NCBI GenBank assembly: GCA_965263285.1 | Contig: CBDHHD010000016.1 | Location: 744,001 to 808,000, forward strand | From: JASGCP01 sp965263285 | Lineage (GTDB): Bacteria > Bacteroidota > Bacteroidia > Chitinophagales > Chitinophagaceae | Reading direction: 5' to 3' | DNA length: 64,000 nt | Part shown: one piece after another, positions 18,801 through 28,723 of the stretch | Layout: each line of letters starts with the position of its first letter | Position numbering within the stretch: the first letter of the stretch is position 1 | Notes under the pieces: model-generated | The model's database searches: none | What the model saw: the letters and a program-made list of their open reading frames with translations, nothing else | What the model was told of the DNA's origin: nothing | Program-made: the position numbers and the translations under genes

Positions 18801-19373
18801 TTATTTTGCTGATGAACCACCCGATGCAGCCGACTTACCCGCTTTTCTCCTCACTACCTCTCCTATATATTTAATTCCTTTGCCTTTATATGGTTCAGGT
18901 TTTCTCAAACTACGGAGCTTAGCTGCCACCTGACCAATTAACTGCTTATCAATACCCTCTAAAATTATTTTAGGGTTTTGCCCCTTTTCTGTTACTGTAT
19001 TCACTTTAATTTCATTAGGAACTTCAAAAATAATATTATGTGAAAATCCAATGGAAAGATCTACCAAATTGCCTTGATTCGTTGCTTTAAAACCTACTCC
19101 CACCAATTCCAATTCTCTTTTAAATCCTTCTGCTACTCCCTTTACATTATTTGCCAAAAGAGATCTATATAATCCATGTAAAGCCTTATGACGAATTTGA
19201 TCTGTAGGTCTTTTAATCATTAATTTGCCCTCTTCCACTATCATTTTAAAATCCCTATCAACTGATTGATGCAATTCCCCTTTAGGTCCCTTTACTGTAA
19301 CCACATTATTAGAGGCAACTGATACCGTTACACCCTTAGGCAACATAATAATCTGATTTCCAATTCTAGACAT
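18801..19373 (-). CDS. rplF: 50S ribosomal protein L6
   Basis: 190 residues, two L6 repeats: MSRIGNQIIMLPKGVTV at the start and KPEPYKGKGIKYIGEVVRRKAGK near the end. A short Ala/Ser/Gly tail (SAASGGSSAK) extends slightly past the usual end. It lies between S8 and L18 near the GTPase-associated centre genes of the operon. Confidence 0.96.
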   Translation of the reverse strand: MSRIGNQIIMLPKGVTVSVASNNVVTVKGPKGELHQSVDRDFKMIVEEGKLMIKRPTDQIRHKALHGLYRSLLANNVKGVAEGFKRELELVGVGFKATNQGNLVDLSIGFSHNIIFEVPNEIKVNTVTEKGQNPKIILEGIDKQLIGQVAAKLRSLRKPEPYKGKGIKYIGEVVRRKAGKSAASGGSSAK

Positions 19374-19401
19374 AACAATATAATTTTAATATTCAATAAT
19401 T

Positions 19402-19800
19402 TTAATAAATATGACACAACACTTCTCCACCAACATTTTGCATTCTTGCTTGTTTATCTGTTAATACTCCTTTAGAAGTGCTCACAATTGCAATACCCAA
19501 GCCATTCATCACTCTTTTTAGCTTATCCGGCTGCTCATACCTCCTCAATCCTGGACGACTCACCCTTTCTAATGATTGTATAACAGGCTTTTTTGTTTGA
19601 TGATCATATTTCAAAGCAATTTTAATAATGCCTTGTTTGCGATCATCCTCAAATTTATATTTCAAAATATACCCTTGATCGTACAATATCTCTGTTATTC
19701 TTTTCTTCAAATTTGACGCAGGAATTTCTACCATGCGATGACCTGCTTGTTGAGCATTTCTAATTCTCGTAAGAAAATCTGCTATAGGATCTGTTACCAT
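19402..19800 (-). CDS. rpsH: 30S ribosomal protein S8
   Basis: 132 residues from the ATG at 19800 ([17 protein letters not shown]), which matches the usual S8 N-terminus. The frame also offers an ATG at 19848, but that would add 16 non-homologous residues and overlap the S14 gene. [20 protein letters not shown] and the terminal GEVLCHIY are conserved. S8 binds helix 21 of 16S rRNA. Confidence 0.94.
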   Translation of the reverse strand: MVTDPIADFLTRIRNAQQAGHRMVEIPASNLKKRITEILYDQGYILKYKFEDDRKQGIIKIALKYDHQTKKPVIQSLERVSRPGLRRYEQPDKLKRVMNGLGIAIVSTSKGVLTDKQARMQNVGGEVLCHIY

Positions 19801-19841
19801 ATTCTTTTTTTTACAAAGTGATAAATAATTTTTAAAATATT

Positions 19842-20111
19842 CTACCAAGACGCTTTTCTAATACCAGGTATTTTACCTTCCAATGCCATATCTCTAAACA
19901 CCAAACGAGACACACCAAAATATCTCATATACCCTCTCGCTCTACCTGTTAACTTACATCTATTCTTTAATCGTACTTTTGAACTATTTCTAGGTAATTG
20001 ATCTAACTCAATAAAATTACCCGCTGCTCTTAAAGTAGCCCTTTTTTCTGCAAACTTAGTTGCTAATTTCTCTCTTTTTGACTGTCTTGCGATAATGGAT
20101 TTCTTTGCCAT
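19842..20111 (-). CDS. rpsN: 30S ribosomal protein S14
   Basis: 89 residues, the long zinc-free form without CxxC pairs. The C-terminal block [26 protein letters not shown] is diagnostic. It assembles in the 3' domain of 16S rRNA. It lies 26 bases after L5. Confidence 0.95.
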   Translation of the reverse strand: MAKKSIIARQSKREKLATKFAEKRATLRAAGNFIELDQLPRNSSKVRLKNRCKLTGRARGYMRYFGVSRLVFRDMALEGKIPGIRKASW

Positions 20112-20137
20112 CGGTATAATATTAATTTAAATAATTT

Positions 20138-20713
20138 TTATTTTTTTACTTCTTTTTCTTTAAAAGGAAAACCCAGCTCTTTTAACAATGCATACGACTC
20201 ATCATTCGACTTAGCTGTTGTAACAATAGTGATATCCAAACCTGTAATTTTTGTTACTTTATCAATATCAATTTCAGGAAAAATAATTTGCTCCGTTACA
20301 CCTAATGTATAATTACCTCTGCCATCAAAGGACTTATCATTTACTCCTTTAAAGTCCCTTACCCTTGGCAAAGCCACTGCAATAAGTCTATCTAAAAACT
20401 CATACATGCGATTACCTCGTAGCGTAACTCTAGCACCAATAGGAATACCCTTTCTCAATTTAAAATTAGAAATATCTTTTTTGCTATAGGTAGCCACTGG
20501 CTTTTGACCTGATATTAATTCTAATTCCTGAATAGCAACATCTACTAATTTCTTATCTGTTACAGCGCCATTAACACCTCTATTTAAGCATATTTTTTCA
20601 ATACGAGGTGTTTGCATAATAGATGAATATGCAAATTTCTTCATTAAATTAGGTACCACTTCTTTGTGATACTTCTCGACTAAGCGAGGGGTATATTTAT
20701 TTTGTGTTATCAT
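20138..20713 (-). CDS. rplE: 50S ribosomal protein L5
   Basis: 191 residues. Motifs [32 protein letters not shown] and [21 protein letters not shown] define L5, which holds 5S rRNA and contacts the P-site tRNA. Its start overlaps the end of L24 by four bases (ATGA-type junction), implying translational coupling. Confidence 0.96.
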   Translation of the reverse strand: MITQNKYTPRLVEKYHKEVVPNLMKKFAYSSIMQTPRIEKICLNRGVNGAVTDKKLVDVAIQELELISGQKPVATYSKKDISNFKLRKGIPIGARVTLRGNRMYEFLDRLIAVALPRVRDFKGVNDKSFDGRGNYTLGVTEQIIFPEIDIDKVTKITGLDITIVTTAKSNDESYALLKELGFPFKEKEVKK

Positions 20714-21069
20714 TTCAATTCCTCCTGTGATTTTTTAGATATTCTAACAAATTTTCCTTCTTTCCTTTCTCTTTTAATACGAGTACCTCTTCCTACTTTC
20801 GCATCCCATAACATTACATTAGACAAATGCATAGGTGCTTCTATTTTTACAATACCTCCCTTTGTATTCTGTGCACTTGGTTTTAAATGCTTCGTTACTA
20901 TGTTTGCCCCTTCTACCACCACTTTACCCAACTCGGTAAATACTTGTTTCACTGTACGAGGCTTTTTTAAATCTTTATCTTCGCCAGTAATCACCACTAC
21001 CTGATCACCTTTTTTGATATTCCATTTAGGTTTAAATCTTTTCTGCTGATGTTGTTGTTTATGCTTCAT
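20710..21069 (-). CDS. rplX: 50S ribosomal protein L24
   Basis: 119 residues with the KOW segment [16 protein letters not shown]. The histidine/glutamine/lysine-rich N-terminus [16 protein letters not shown] is somewhat longer than in many bacteria. L24 starts large-subunit assembly at the 5' end of 23S rRNA. Confidence 0.95.
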   Translation of the reverse strand: MKHKQQHQQKRFKPKWNIKKGDQVVVITGEDKDLKKPRTVKQVFTELGKVVVEGANIVTKHLKPSAQNTKGGIVKIEAPMHLSNVMLWDAKVGRGTRIKRERKEGKFVRISKKSQEELK

Positions 21070-21093
21070 ACAATATAAATTAATGTTATCAAA

Positions 21094-21462
21094 CTACAAT
21101 ACCTCTGGTGCTAAAGAAATAATTTTCATATATCCTTTATCTCTTAGTTCTCTCGCAACAGGTCCAAAAATTCTCGTTCCTCTTGGATCTTCTGATGTAT
21201 TTAAAAGAACCACTGCATTATCATCAAATCGAATATAAGACCCATCTTTTCTGCGGAGTTTATTTTTTGTTCTTACAATCACTGCTTTAGATACAGTACC
21301 CTTTTTAATACCTCCCATAGGAATAGCATCTTTTACAGTTACTACAATCTTATCTCCAATTTTTGCGTATGTTTGACCACTATTACCCAACACACGAATA
21401 CAAAGGACTTCTTTTGCTCCACTATTATCTGCTACATTCAATCTAGACTCTTGCTGTATCAT
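21094..21462 (-). CDS. rplN: 50S ribosomal protein L14
   Basis: 122 residues, full length. [19 protein letters not shown] and the signature [17 protein letters not shown] are textbook L14; it forms an intersubunit bridge. It follows S17 by 18 bases. Confidence 0.97.
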   Translation of the reverse strand: MIQQESRLNVADNSGAKEVLCIRVLGNSGQTYAKIGDKIVVTVKDAIPMGGIKKGTVSKAVIVRTKNKLRRKDGSYIRFDDNAVVLLNTSEDPRGTRIFGPVARELRDKGYMKIISLAPEVL

Positions 21463-21480
21463 AAAAATAATTTTAATATG

Positions 21481-21783
21481 TTATTTTACTTTTTCAATAA
21501 TTTCTATCAATCTCCATCTTTTTGTTTTGCTAATGGGACGCGTTTCCATTATCTTTACCACATCTCCAATACTACACTCTTTCTTTTCATCATGTGCATG
21601 AAATTTCTTTGTGTTTTTTAAAAACTTACCATAGATAGGGTGTTTTACTTTCTTTTCTACAGACACTGTAATAGTTTTATCCATCTTATTACTCGTTACA
21701 ATACCTATTCTAGTTTTTCTTAAATTTCTATTCTTATCTTCTAATTTCTTTTCTGCTAATATGTTATTGATATTTATTTCCAT
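21481..21783 (-). CDS. rpsQ: 30S ribosomal protein S17
   Basis: 100 residues. [30 protein letters not shown] is the conserved OB-fold, and the downstream [23 protein letters not shown] completes it. The N-terminus has about 20 extra charged residues before the family core. Confidence 0.95.
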   Translation of the reverse strand: MEININNILAEKKLEDKNRNLRKTRIGIVTSNKMDKTITVSVEKKVKHPIYGKFLKNTKKFHAHDEKKECSIGDVVKIMETRPISKTKRWRLIEIIEKVK

Positions 21784-21807
21784 GACTTATTTTTTAATAA
21801 AGATATA

Positions 21808-22026
21808 CTATTTATTAACCGTATGTGTAATTCGTTTATGCAATTCAGTCTTCAAGCGAGCCAAATCTTTTCTAATAGCCCTCAATGTCATAGGATTCTC
21901 TAATGGAGAAACACTATGAGCAAAAGAAAGTTTTTTTAATCGCACTTTTTCATCTTCAATACGCGATTTTAAATCAGTTTCATTGAGGTCTTTCAAACTC
22001 TTATTAAATTCAAATGCTTTTGACAT
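21808..22026 (-). CDS. rpmC: 50S ribosomal protein L29
   Basis: 72 residues, two helices. The segment RLKKLSFAHSVSPLENPMTLRAIRKDLARLKT matches L29, which lines the polypeptide exit tunnel. It lies between L16 and S17. Confidence 0.94.
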   Translation of the reverse strand: MSKAFEFNKSLKDLNETDLKSRIEDEKVRLKKLSFAHSVSPLENPMTLRAIRKDLARLKTELHKRITHTVNK

Positions 22027-22036
22027 ATACTATAAT

Positions 22037-22450
22037 TTAAATATCTCTACGAATAATAAACTTTGTTTTAATGGGTAATTTCTGAGCTGCTAATTCAAAT
22101 GCTTCTCTAGCTATTTTTTCTGTAATTCCATCACATTCAAATAAAATTCTTCCTGGTTCTACTACAGCCGCCCAAAACTCAGGATTACCTTTACCTTTAC
22201 CCATCCTTACTTCTAATGGCTTACGCGTAATTACTTTGTCGGGGAAAACACGAATCCACATATTTCCCTCTCTATTCATAGCTCTTGATATAGCTTGACG
22301 AGCCGACTCAATTTGACGATTAGTAAGCCAAATAGGTTCTAATGCTTTTAATGCATAAGATCCAAAAGCAATATAATCACCTCGTTTTGCAATAGCGCGA
22401 ATACGACCCTTTTGCTGTTTCCTATGTTTACTTCTTTTTGGTTGTAACAT
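22037..22450 (-). CDS. rplP: 50S ribosomal protein L16
   Basis: 137 residues. [16 protein letters not shown] at the start, [18 protein letters not shown] and the [14 protein letters not shown] block are family signatures. L16 organises the A-site of the large subunit. It ends 10 bases before L29. Confidence 0.97.
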   Translation of the reverse strand: MLQPKRSKHRKQQKGRIRAIAKRGDYIAFGSYALKALEPIWLTNRQIESARQAISRAMNREGNMWIRVFPDKVITRKPLEVRMGKGKGNPEFWAAVVEPGRILFECDGITEKIAREAFELAAQKLPIKTKFIIRRDI

Positions 22451-22476
22451 ACAATCAATTTAATAATATTATACAA

Positions 22477-23253
22477 TTACGATCTTCTATTTCTTGAACC
22501 ACCACCACCACCTCTTCTATTTCTTCCTCCTTCCCCTCTTTCTCTACTAAATTCTCTATCCATTCTCGCCTCTGAATTATCAAGCGATTTTCCACCCATA
22601 AAATTCAAATTCAATTCTCTCTTACCCAAGACTTCTCCTTTACAAATCCACACTTTGATACCTATTTTCCCATATACTGTTTGTGCAAATACATTAGCAT
22701 AATCAATATCCATTCTAAAAGTATGTAAAGGCGTTCTCCCTTGCTTTATCTCTTCTGTTCGTGCAATTTCTGCACCTCCTAAACGACCCCCCACTTTCAC
22801 TTTAATTCCTTCAGCTCCTGCTCTTAGCGTAGAAGCTATAGACATTTTAATAGCTCGTTTATAGTTCACCCTTCCCTCAATTTGTCGTGCAATATTATCA
22901 GCCACAATCGTAGCATCTAATTCTGGACGACGAATTTCTAATATATTAATTTGCACATCATTCTTTTCTATTAAATTCTTTAATTCTTCTTTAATCTTAT
23001 CCACTTCTTGACCCCCATTACCAATGACTACCCCCGGCTTACTCGTATGAATAGTAACAATAAGTTTATTAAGTGTTCTTTCAATAACGATTTTGGCAAT
23101 ACCTCCTCGATAGATTCTTGCTTGTATATAATCGCGTATCTTTGTATCTTCAATTAAGCTTTTAGAAAAATCTTTCTTTGAAGAATACCAATTACTCTCC
23201 CACCCTCTAATAATTCCTATTCTGTTTCCAATTGGATTGGCTTTTTGACCCAT
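22477..23253 (-). CDS. rpsC: 30S ribosomal protein S3
   Basis: 258 residues. [20 protein letters not shown] opens the protein, a KH domain follows ([18 protein letters not shown] with the GxxG loop), and [23 protein letters not shown] is the C-terminal core. The last about 25 residues are rich in Arg and Gly ([17 protein letters not shown]), an extension beyond the core family that may bind RNA. Confidence 0.96.
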   Translation of the reverse strand: MGQKANPIGNRIGIIRGWESNWYSSKKDFSKSLIEDTKIRDYIQARIYRGGIAKIVIERTLNKLIVTIHTSKPGVVIGNGGQEVDKIKEELKNLIEKNDVQINILEIRRPELDATIVADNIARQIEGRVNYKRAIKMSIASTLRAGAEGIKVKVGGRLGGAEIARTEEIKQGRTPLHTFRMDIDYANVFAQTVYGKIGIKVWICKGEVLGKRELNLNFMGGKSLDNSEARMDREFSRERGEGGRNRRGGGGGSRNRRS

Positions 23254-23263
23254 GGTAAATTAA

Positions 23264-23629
23264 TTATTTATTTTTAATATTAGACTGTTCAGTTTTTCTA
23301 TCTACAATTAGTGTTATATGATGACTCCTTTTTCGTATTCTATATCCTCGTCCTTGCGGTGCAGGACGCATGCGTCTTAATACAGGCCCTCCATCTACAT
23401 AAATAGTTTTCACAAAAAGATCTGCATCGGCAGCACTTGTGTTATTCTTCACTTCCCAATTACTAATAGCACTTCTCAACAGCTTACGCATAGGTGTTGA
23501 AGCATGCTGTGGATGATTCTCTAACAAATACAAAGCCTTGTCAATATCTAATCCTCTAATTTCATCTGCCAACAACCTCACTTTTCGAGGGCCTGTAGGA
23601 TAATTTTTTAATTTAGCAATAGCTTCCAT
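23264..23629 (-). CDS. rplV: 50S ribosomal protein L22
   Basis: 121 residues from the ATG at 23629 ([19 protein letters not shown]), the expected N-terminus. An upstream ATG at 23725 in the same frame would add 32 residues and overlap S19, so it was not chosen. The signature [19 protein letters not shown] is near the C-terminus. L22 lines the exit tunnel. Confidence 0.94.
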   Translation of the reverse strand: MEAIAKLKNYPTGPRKVRLLADEIRGLDIDKALYLLENHPQHASTPMRKLLRSAISNWEVKNNTSAADADLFVKTIYVDGGPVLRRMRPAPQGRGYRIRKRSHHITLIVDRKTEQSNIKNK

Positions 23630-23660
23630 ATCTATAATTGATTTTAATATTTTAAGAGGT

Positions 23661-23942
23661 TTACGCTGCTGATTCTTTTTTAACACCCGAATGCATTTTA
23701 AAATTTCTTGTAGGAGAAAATTCACCTAACTTATGCCCCACCATATACTCTGTTACATACACAGGAATAAATTTATTTCCATTATGCACATTAAAAGTAT
23801 GCCCTACAAATTCAGGAGTAATCGTACTTCTTCTACTCCATGTTTTAATTGCTGTTTTCTTTGCAGTACCCTCATTAATAGCCGATACCTTCGCAGATAA
23901 ATTGTGATCTACATAAGGACCTTTTTTTATTGAACGAGCCAT
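23661..23942 (-). CDS. rpsS: 30S ribosomal protein S19
   Basis: 93 residues. [15 protein letters not shown] and [27 protein letters not shown] are highly conserved S19 sequence. It forms part of the 30S head with S13. It lies between L2 and L22. Confidence 0.97.
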   Translation of the reverse strand: MARSIKKGPYVDHNLSAKVSAINEGTAKKTAIKTWSRRSTITPEFVGHTFNVHNGNKFIPVYVTEYMVGHKLGEFSPTRNFKMHSGVKKESAA

Positions 23943-23969
23943 ATTATTTTTCTATTTCGTAAATAAAAA

Positions 23970-24812
23970 TTATTTTGTAACTAATTTCTTCCCATCTTTT
24001 CTAAGAATAATCAAAGGATCACTTGACTTACGACGACTTCTTGTTTTCTGTCCCTTCGCATATTTCCCTTTTCTACTTCTTGGATGCCCTCCAGACGCCT
24101 TACCTTCTCCTCCTCCCATTGGATGATCTACAGGATTCATAGACACACCTCTATTCCTTGGGCGAATACCTTTCCAACGATTCACGCCCGCCTTGCCTGC
24201 CATTTCTAAATTATGATCACTATTCGATACCACTCCTACCGTAGCAAAACAATTCACCAATACCTTTCTAATCTCACCAGAAGGCAACTTTAATACAGCA
24301 TAATCATCTTCCTTTCCTGTTAATTGAGCCGCTGTTCCCGCACTTCTTACCAAAATACCCCCTTGACCAGGTTGCATTTCAACATTATGAACAAAAGTAC
24401 CCAAGGGCATAGCTACCAAAGGTAAACAATTACCAATCTCTGGAGCCACTTCCTTACCCGCATTTACTTTTTGCCCTACTGTTAAGTCTTTAGGAGCAAT
24501 AATATATCTTTTCTCCCCATCTTTATACTGTAAAAGAGCAATAAAAGCCGTACGCATAGGATCATATTCTATACTTATTACAGTAGCTTCTACATTGTGC
24601 TTATTGCGTAAAAAATCAATCACACGATAATGTTTCTTATGCCCACCTCCAATATAACGCATTGACCTACGACCCTGTGCATTTCTACCTCCCGTTTTTT
24701 TATATGGTTTTAATAACGACTTCTCAGGATCATTAGTTGTAATCTCACTATATGCATTCCCTATTCTCCATCTCGTTCCCGCTGTAATAGGTTTATATTT
24801 TTTAAGAGCCAT
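23970..24812 (-). CDS. rplB: 50S ribosomal protein L2
   Basis: 280 residues, two beta-barrel RNA-binding domains. The signature NPVDHPMGGGEGKASGGHPR contains the conserved His of the peptidyl-transferase region. Full length, with the usual basic C-terminus. Confidence 0.97.
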   Translation of the reverse strand: MALKKYKPITAGTRWRIGNAYSEITTNDPEKSLLKPYKKTGGRNAQGRRSMRYIGGGHKKHYRVIDFLRNKHNVEATVISIEYDPMRTAFIALLQYKDGEKRYIIAPKDLTVGQKVNAGKEVAPEIGNCLPLVAMPLGTFVHNVEMQPGQGGILVRSAGTAAQLTGKEDDYAVLKLPSGEIRKVLVNCFATVGVVSNSDHNLEMAGKAGVNRWKGIRPRNRGVSMNPVDHPMGGGEGKASGGHPRSRKGKYAKGQKTRSRRKSSDPLIILRKDGKKLVTK

Positions 24813-24835
24813 AAAAAGTTAAATTAATTATTTTA

Positions 24836-25135
24836 TTAAATAGATGAATATAAATCAATATTTTGCCCCTCTTTTAATGTTACCCAAGCTTTTTTATATG
24901 CGCTTGTCTTACCCTTTAAATAACCTGCTTTTGTCATTTTAGATTTATTATGACCTGGAAGAACAACCGTATTCACCTCTTCTACTTTTACTTGGTAATA
25001 AGATTCTACTGCTTTTTTTATTTCCACCTTATTAGCCTTTCTACTCACACGAAATGCATATCTTCTATATTTCTCTTGTTGCTTCGTTGCCTTTTCAGAT
25101 ATAATGGGCTTTATTAAAATATCATTTGTGTTCAT
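24836..25135 (-). CDS. rplW: 50S ribosomal protein L23
   Basis: 99 residues. ILIKPIISEKATKQQEKYRRYAF starts the L23 fold and KVEIKKAVESYYQVKVEEVNT follows. L23 is the docking site for trigger factor and SRP at the exit tunnel. It lies between L4 and L2. Confidence 0.96.
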   Translation of the reverse strand: MNTNDILIKPIISEKATKQQEKYRRYAFRVSRKANKVEIKKAVESYYQVKVEEVNTVVLPGHNKSKMTKAGYLKGKTSAYKKAWVTLKEGQNIDLYSSI

Positions 25136-25165
25136 AATAGTTGATAAATAAATAATTAATTAAAT

Positions 25166-25807
25166 TTATGCGACAACCTCTTCTTTTTCTATTTCACTAA
25201 ATAATTGAGCTGCTTTTTCGGTAAAGACTAATACATCGGCATTCATCAAATCGTACGCATGCGCATCTAACAATAACTTATACGATACCGATGGGATATT
25301 TCTAACGCTTAAATACAATTCTTCTTTTTGTCCATCGGCTAAAAAAAGCACTTTCTTGTTATTGATTTTTAAATTCTTTAATATATCAACAAATAACTTA
25401 GTTTTAGGCTTATCAAAACTCAACTCTTCTAGAACCAATATATTTGATTCATTTGCCTTATATGTTAGTGCAGAAATTTTTGCCAATACTCTTTCTCTAC
25501 GATTCAACTTTACCTCATACTTATGGGGTTTAGGTCCAAATATAGTACCTCCACCCTTATATAATGGGTTTCTAATATTACCCTTTCTTGAGCCACCTGT
25601 ACCCTTTTGTTTATGTAATTTTCTACTAGCTCCTTTTACTTCTTTACGATTTTTTACTTTATGTGTACCTTGTCGCTGTGCACCTAAATATTGTTTAACA
25701 GACAAATAGGCTATATGATCGTTTGTAACTGCGGCAAATACATCATCAGGTAAATCTATCTTTCTGCCTGTTTGCTCTCCCTTGCTATTTAATACTTCTA
25801 ATTGCAT
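25166..25807 (-). CDS. rplD: 50S ribosomal protein L4
   Basis: 213 residues. The extended loop GASRKLHKQKGTGGSRKGNIRNPLYKGGG that reaches into the exit tunnel is clear, followed by the globular part ending in FSEIEKEEVVA. In some bacteria L4 represses its own operon; nothing here shows whether that applies. Confidence 0.96.
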   Translation of the reverse strand: MQLEVLNSKGEQTGRKIDLPDDVFAAVTNDHIAYLSVKQYLGAQRQGTHKVKNRKEVKGASRKLHKQKGTGGSRKGNIRNPLYKGGGTIFGPKPHKYEVKLNRRERVLAKISALTYKANESNILVLEELSFDKPKTKLFVDILKNLKINNKKVLFLADGQKEELYLSVRNIPSVSYKLLLDAHAYDLMNADVLVFTEKAAQLFSEIEKEEVVA

Positions 25808-25818
25808 ACAATTTGTTA

Positions 25819-26436
25819 TTATTTTTGAATATAAACAATCGCTCCATTATATCCAGGAACCGCGCCACTTACCAATATGTAATTCTTTTCTGGGAATACT
25901 TTTAGGACTTTTAAATTTTTTAATTTTACTCTATCAGATCCCATTCTGCCAGCCATACGCATACCGCGCATAACTCTACTTGCATCAGAAGAGTTTCCTA
26001 AAGAACCAGGAGCTCTATTTCTATCATGTTGACCATGCGTTTGTGCTCCTACTCCACTAAAACCATGCCTTTTTACTACCCCTTGAAAACCGCGTCCTTT
26101 TGAAGTGCCTACTACACTCACCACTTCACCCTCAGCAAATATTTCTACGGTAACAGATTCTCCTAAGCTTTTTACAATAGAATAATTTCTAAATTCTTTT
26201 AAACATCTTTTAGGAGTAGTATTCGCTTTAGCAAAATGTCCTATTTCTGGTTGATTGCTATGTTTTTCATTTTTATCTGCAAAAGCCAATTGAACAGCCG
26301 AATATCCATCTTTAGCTGCATCTTTTACTTGGGTAACAATACAAGGTCCCGCTTCAATAATGGTACAAGCTGTTTGTTTACCATCTTGAGTGAATATACT
26401 TGTCATTCCCACTTTTTTACCAATAATTCCTTTCAT
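25819..26436 (-). CDS. rplC: 50S ribosomal protein L3
   Basis: 205 residues. MKGIIGKKVGMTSIFTQDGK at the start and the loop GFQGVVKRHGFSGVGAQTHGQHDRNRAPGS near the peptidyl-transferase centre identify L3. It is separated from S10 by an unusually wide gap for this operon. Confidence 0.96.
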   Translation of the reverse strand: MKGIIGKKVGMTSIFTQDGKQTACTIIEAGPCIVTQVKDAAKDGYSAVQLAFADKNEKHSNQPEIGHFAKANTTPKRCLKEFRNYSIVKSLGESVTVEIFAEGEVVSVVGTSKGRGFQGVVKRHGFSGVGAQTHGQHDRNRAPGSLGNSSDASRVMRGMRMAGRMGSDRVKLKNLKVLKVFPEKNYILVSGAVPGYNGAIVYIQK

Positions 26437-26650
26437 AAATCTTTACAATTTATGATCCCTCAATGGTAGAGAAAACCTTGCTTGGTATCACAAGGATTTC
26501 TTTTTTTATCAACTTTCAACCTTTTCTATGCTGGTTTTAATTAACCTAGAAGTACTGAAAGAAAACAAACCTAAGAAGGATCTGTTTATAATATTTATAT
26601 TCCATTGCTCTTTTCTTTTCTTGCGAAAATTGAGAGGTGGTTCTTCATTT
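26437..26650 (-). other. 214-base gap between S10 and L3 genes
   Basis: All other genes of the operon are at most about 50 bases apart, so this gap stands out. On the minus strand it contains TAGGTTTG (26566-26573), a match to the TAnnTTTG promoter element, and near L3 a weak hairpin with arms AATCCTTG and CAAGGTTT followed by a T-rich run. It may hold an internal promoter or leader. This is inference; no coding sequence is supported. Confidence 0.35.
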
Positions 26651-26956
26651 CTATCCTTTTATCTCTACTTCAACACCAGAAGGCAAATCCAACTTACTCA
26701 ACGCATCTACAGTTTTTGATGAAGTAGCATGAATGTCTAATAATCGCTTATGATTGCATAATTGAAATTGCTCTCTGCTTTTTTTATTCACATGGGGTGA
26801 CCTTAAAACAGTAAATATCTTTTTATGCGTAGGCAAAGGAATAGGACCCGTAACAATAGCACCAGTAGCACGAACTGTTTTCACGATCTTATCAGCCGAT
26901 TTATCAACTAAATTGTGATCAAAAGACTTTAACTTGATTCTAATTCTTTGCGACAT
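26651..26956 (-). CDS. rpsJ: 30S ribosomal protein S10
   Basis: 101 residues from the ATG at 26956 ([20 protein letters not shown]), the standard start; an in-frame ATG at 26998 would place a promoter-like box within the gene. [28 protein letters not shown] is conserved. First gene of the operon. The usual upstream neighbours S12, S7 and EF-G are absent. Confidence 0.96.
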   Translation of the reverse strand: MSQRIRIKLKSFDHNLVDKSADKIVKTVRATGAIVTGPIPLPTHKKIFTVLRSPHVNKKSREQFQLCNHKRLLDIHATSSKTVDALSKLDLPSGVEVEIKG

Positions 26957-26987
26957 ATTAAACTCCCAATCTTTTAATTTGGGGACG

Positions 26988-26995
26988 CAAAAATA
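26988..26995 (-). promoter_or_regulatory. Putative -7 box of the S10-SecY operon
   Basis: The minus strand reads TATTTTTG, an exact TAnnTTTG match 31-38 bases before the S10 start codon at 26956. It would drive the whole ribosomal operon. No clear -33 element is seen. Confidence 0.55.
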
Positions 26996-27104
26996 CATAA
27001 AAATTTATAAATGAAAAATATTTTTTAAAAAATATTTTTATAACTAGTATTTTATTTTTTCTATATCTTTTTCTATAACTACTCAGGTATAGGTTAGTAA
27101 TTTA

Positions 27105-27257
27105 GGTATAACGACTTTTTTAGTGAGCAGGTATTAAAATACACCTTTTTTATGAATTTGATTTAATTTTTTTAAGGCAAGTTGTGTTACTTGTACTAAA
27201 AATATTTTTATTATTACAAATAAGTCAAATCGCCCTCACTAAAAAAGTCGTTATACC
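27105..27257. repeat. Short MITE-like element, family C (153 bases)
   Basis: Perfect inverted ends of 23 bases beginning GGTATAACGACTTTTTTAGT enclose about 107 AT-rich bases. The same ends frame a larger element at 33448-33958. Flanking bases 27000-27104 and 27258-27359 hold fragments of the family A interior (ACTCAGGTATAGG, TCTTTCTTTTGTCTTGATAC) and no gene. Confidence 0.8.
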
Positions 27258-27359
27258 TTTTTTTTGTAATGACTCAGGTATAGATTCATCATTTATTTTT
27301 TATATTTTTTTCTTTCTTTTGTCTTGATACAAAAGCATTCCAATAAAGAATAATTATCA

Positions 27360-28682
27360 TCAACTTCCACTGCTATTTAGTCTTGAATTTCTAGAGTTAA
27401 TAGTGCTTACTCCCAGTAATTGATCGTATAATCCAATAGGCGATCGATAATATACAAGAACCGTATAATCATTTTCTGTTTCCCAGAAATCACCTTCTGT
27501 AATATTAGAAACAAGAGGAGCGTTTTTATTTGAGTTTATTTCTTGTGTATTATAACAATACGAATAAAAACCTTGTTTAAGATATAATGTTTTTTCATAC
27601 ATTCCCAAAGTATCATCATAATACATTAAACAAGAATCAGGTGGTAGCATATCTACAAACTGCCCTACTAAATATAAATTATTTTGTAATAACGGTTGTT
27701 GATTAGGCGTTGCGTATGTAAAATGTACCATTGCATAGTCTGTTTCCCACCAAGAATTTACATAATCTGTATTACTAATTTGACAAAACCCATTTAAATC
27801 TGGATAGTAAGAATAAGGCTGTGATGCTTTTGTCTTGTCGGTATTAACCCATACTTGCCATGGTAATTGATTGAGATTTGTTTTTTTTATGCGTTCGCTA
27901 TTAAAACGAAAACTTCTTAAGTCAACCCATCTATATTCATTTCCCCCTTGAAATATAAGAGCAGGTAAATTATTAAACTGAACAACATTATCTTGTATAA
28001 AAGAAGGACTCATTCCTATTCTTGCAATATCCCATCGGTAGTTTTTTAATACCACTACTTTAATTTGTTGTACTGCAGATAAATTATTTAGCTTGCCTAC
28101 ATCAACGGCAAAATTTAATTGTTGCCCTATGTTGTACAAATCAGGATTATAGGGCTGTGTTATAGATGTAGTAATCCCAGCTTCATTATCAACAATCAAA
28201 AATCGCTTAGTAAATACTATTTGCGTAGGATCTCCATTTAAGAAAACAACTAATAAATAGTTCCCAGCATATCTAGGAACGCAGGAAGCTGTAGGAAATA
28301 CTAAATGATAATTAATATATTTTGTTGAAGACAAATTACTATAATGAAACTCTGCAATCCTATCTTGTACAAAACCTTGTATATATTCTGATGGATTAAT
28401 GCTATTTACAGGCGTCCAATCAGCATTACATAATTGAAAGGTATAATAATAGTACGGTATATTATTCGTATTCAAATCATCAAATCTCAACTCTAATCCT
28501 CCAATAACTCCTAAGTTAATAATAGGATAGGCTAATTGATTATCAGTAGGAAATAACTTTACTGTACGAATAGATGGTTGATAAATATAATCAGGAAGAA
28601 TACTAGAATAATTATCTTGTGCGTATATGCTGGTATATAATAATATGTTTCCTATAATGAATAATAATATTTTTTTTTTCAT
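27360..28682 (-). CDS. Type IX secretion system plug protein (DUF5103)
   Basis: 440 residues with a Sec signal peptide (MKKKILLFIIGNILLYTSIYAQ). The N-terminal part, IRTVKLFPTDNQLAYPIINLG, RFDDL and YYYTFQLCNADWTPVN, is typical of the DUF5103 family; a member of this family was found to plug the SprA (Sov) outer-membrane channel of the type IX system. The family usually has beta-sandwich domains, consistent with the strand-rich sequence here. Its presence implies that the organism has a type IX secretion system, whose core genes are not in the window. It is monocistronic or follows the small membrane ORF upstream. Confidence 0.8.
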   Translation of the reverse strand: MKKKILLFIIGNILLYTSIYAQDNYSSILPDYIYQPSIRTVKLFPTDNQLAYPIINLGVIGGLELRFDDLNTNNIPYYYYTFQLCNADWTPVNSINPSEYIQGFVQDRIAEFHYSNLSSTKYINYHLVFPTASCVPRYAGNYLLVVFLNGDPTQIVFTKRFLIVDNEAGITTSITQPYNPDLYNIGQQLNFAVDVGKLNNLSAVQQIKVVVLKNYRWDIARIGMSPSFIQDNVVQFNNLPALIFQGGNEYRWVDLRSFRFNSERIKKTNLNQLPWQVWVNTDKTKASQPYSYYPDLNGFCQISNTDYVNSWWETDYAMVHFTYATPNQQPLLQNNLYLVGQFVDMLPPDSCLMYYDDTLGMYEKTLYLKQGFYSYCYNTQEINSNKNAPLVSNITEGDFWETENDYTVLVYYRSPIGLYDQLLGVSTINSRNSRLNSSGS

Positions 28683-28723
28683 GTAAGAAATAACAATTAA
28701 TTATATCCAAATAGTAAATATAA

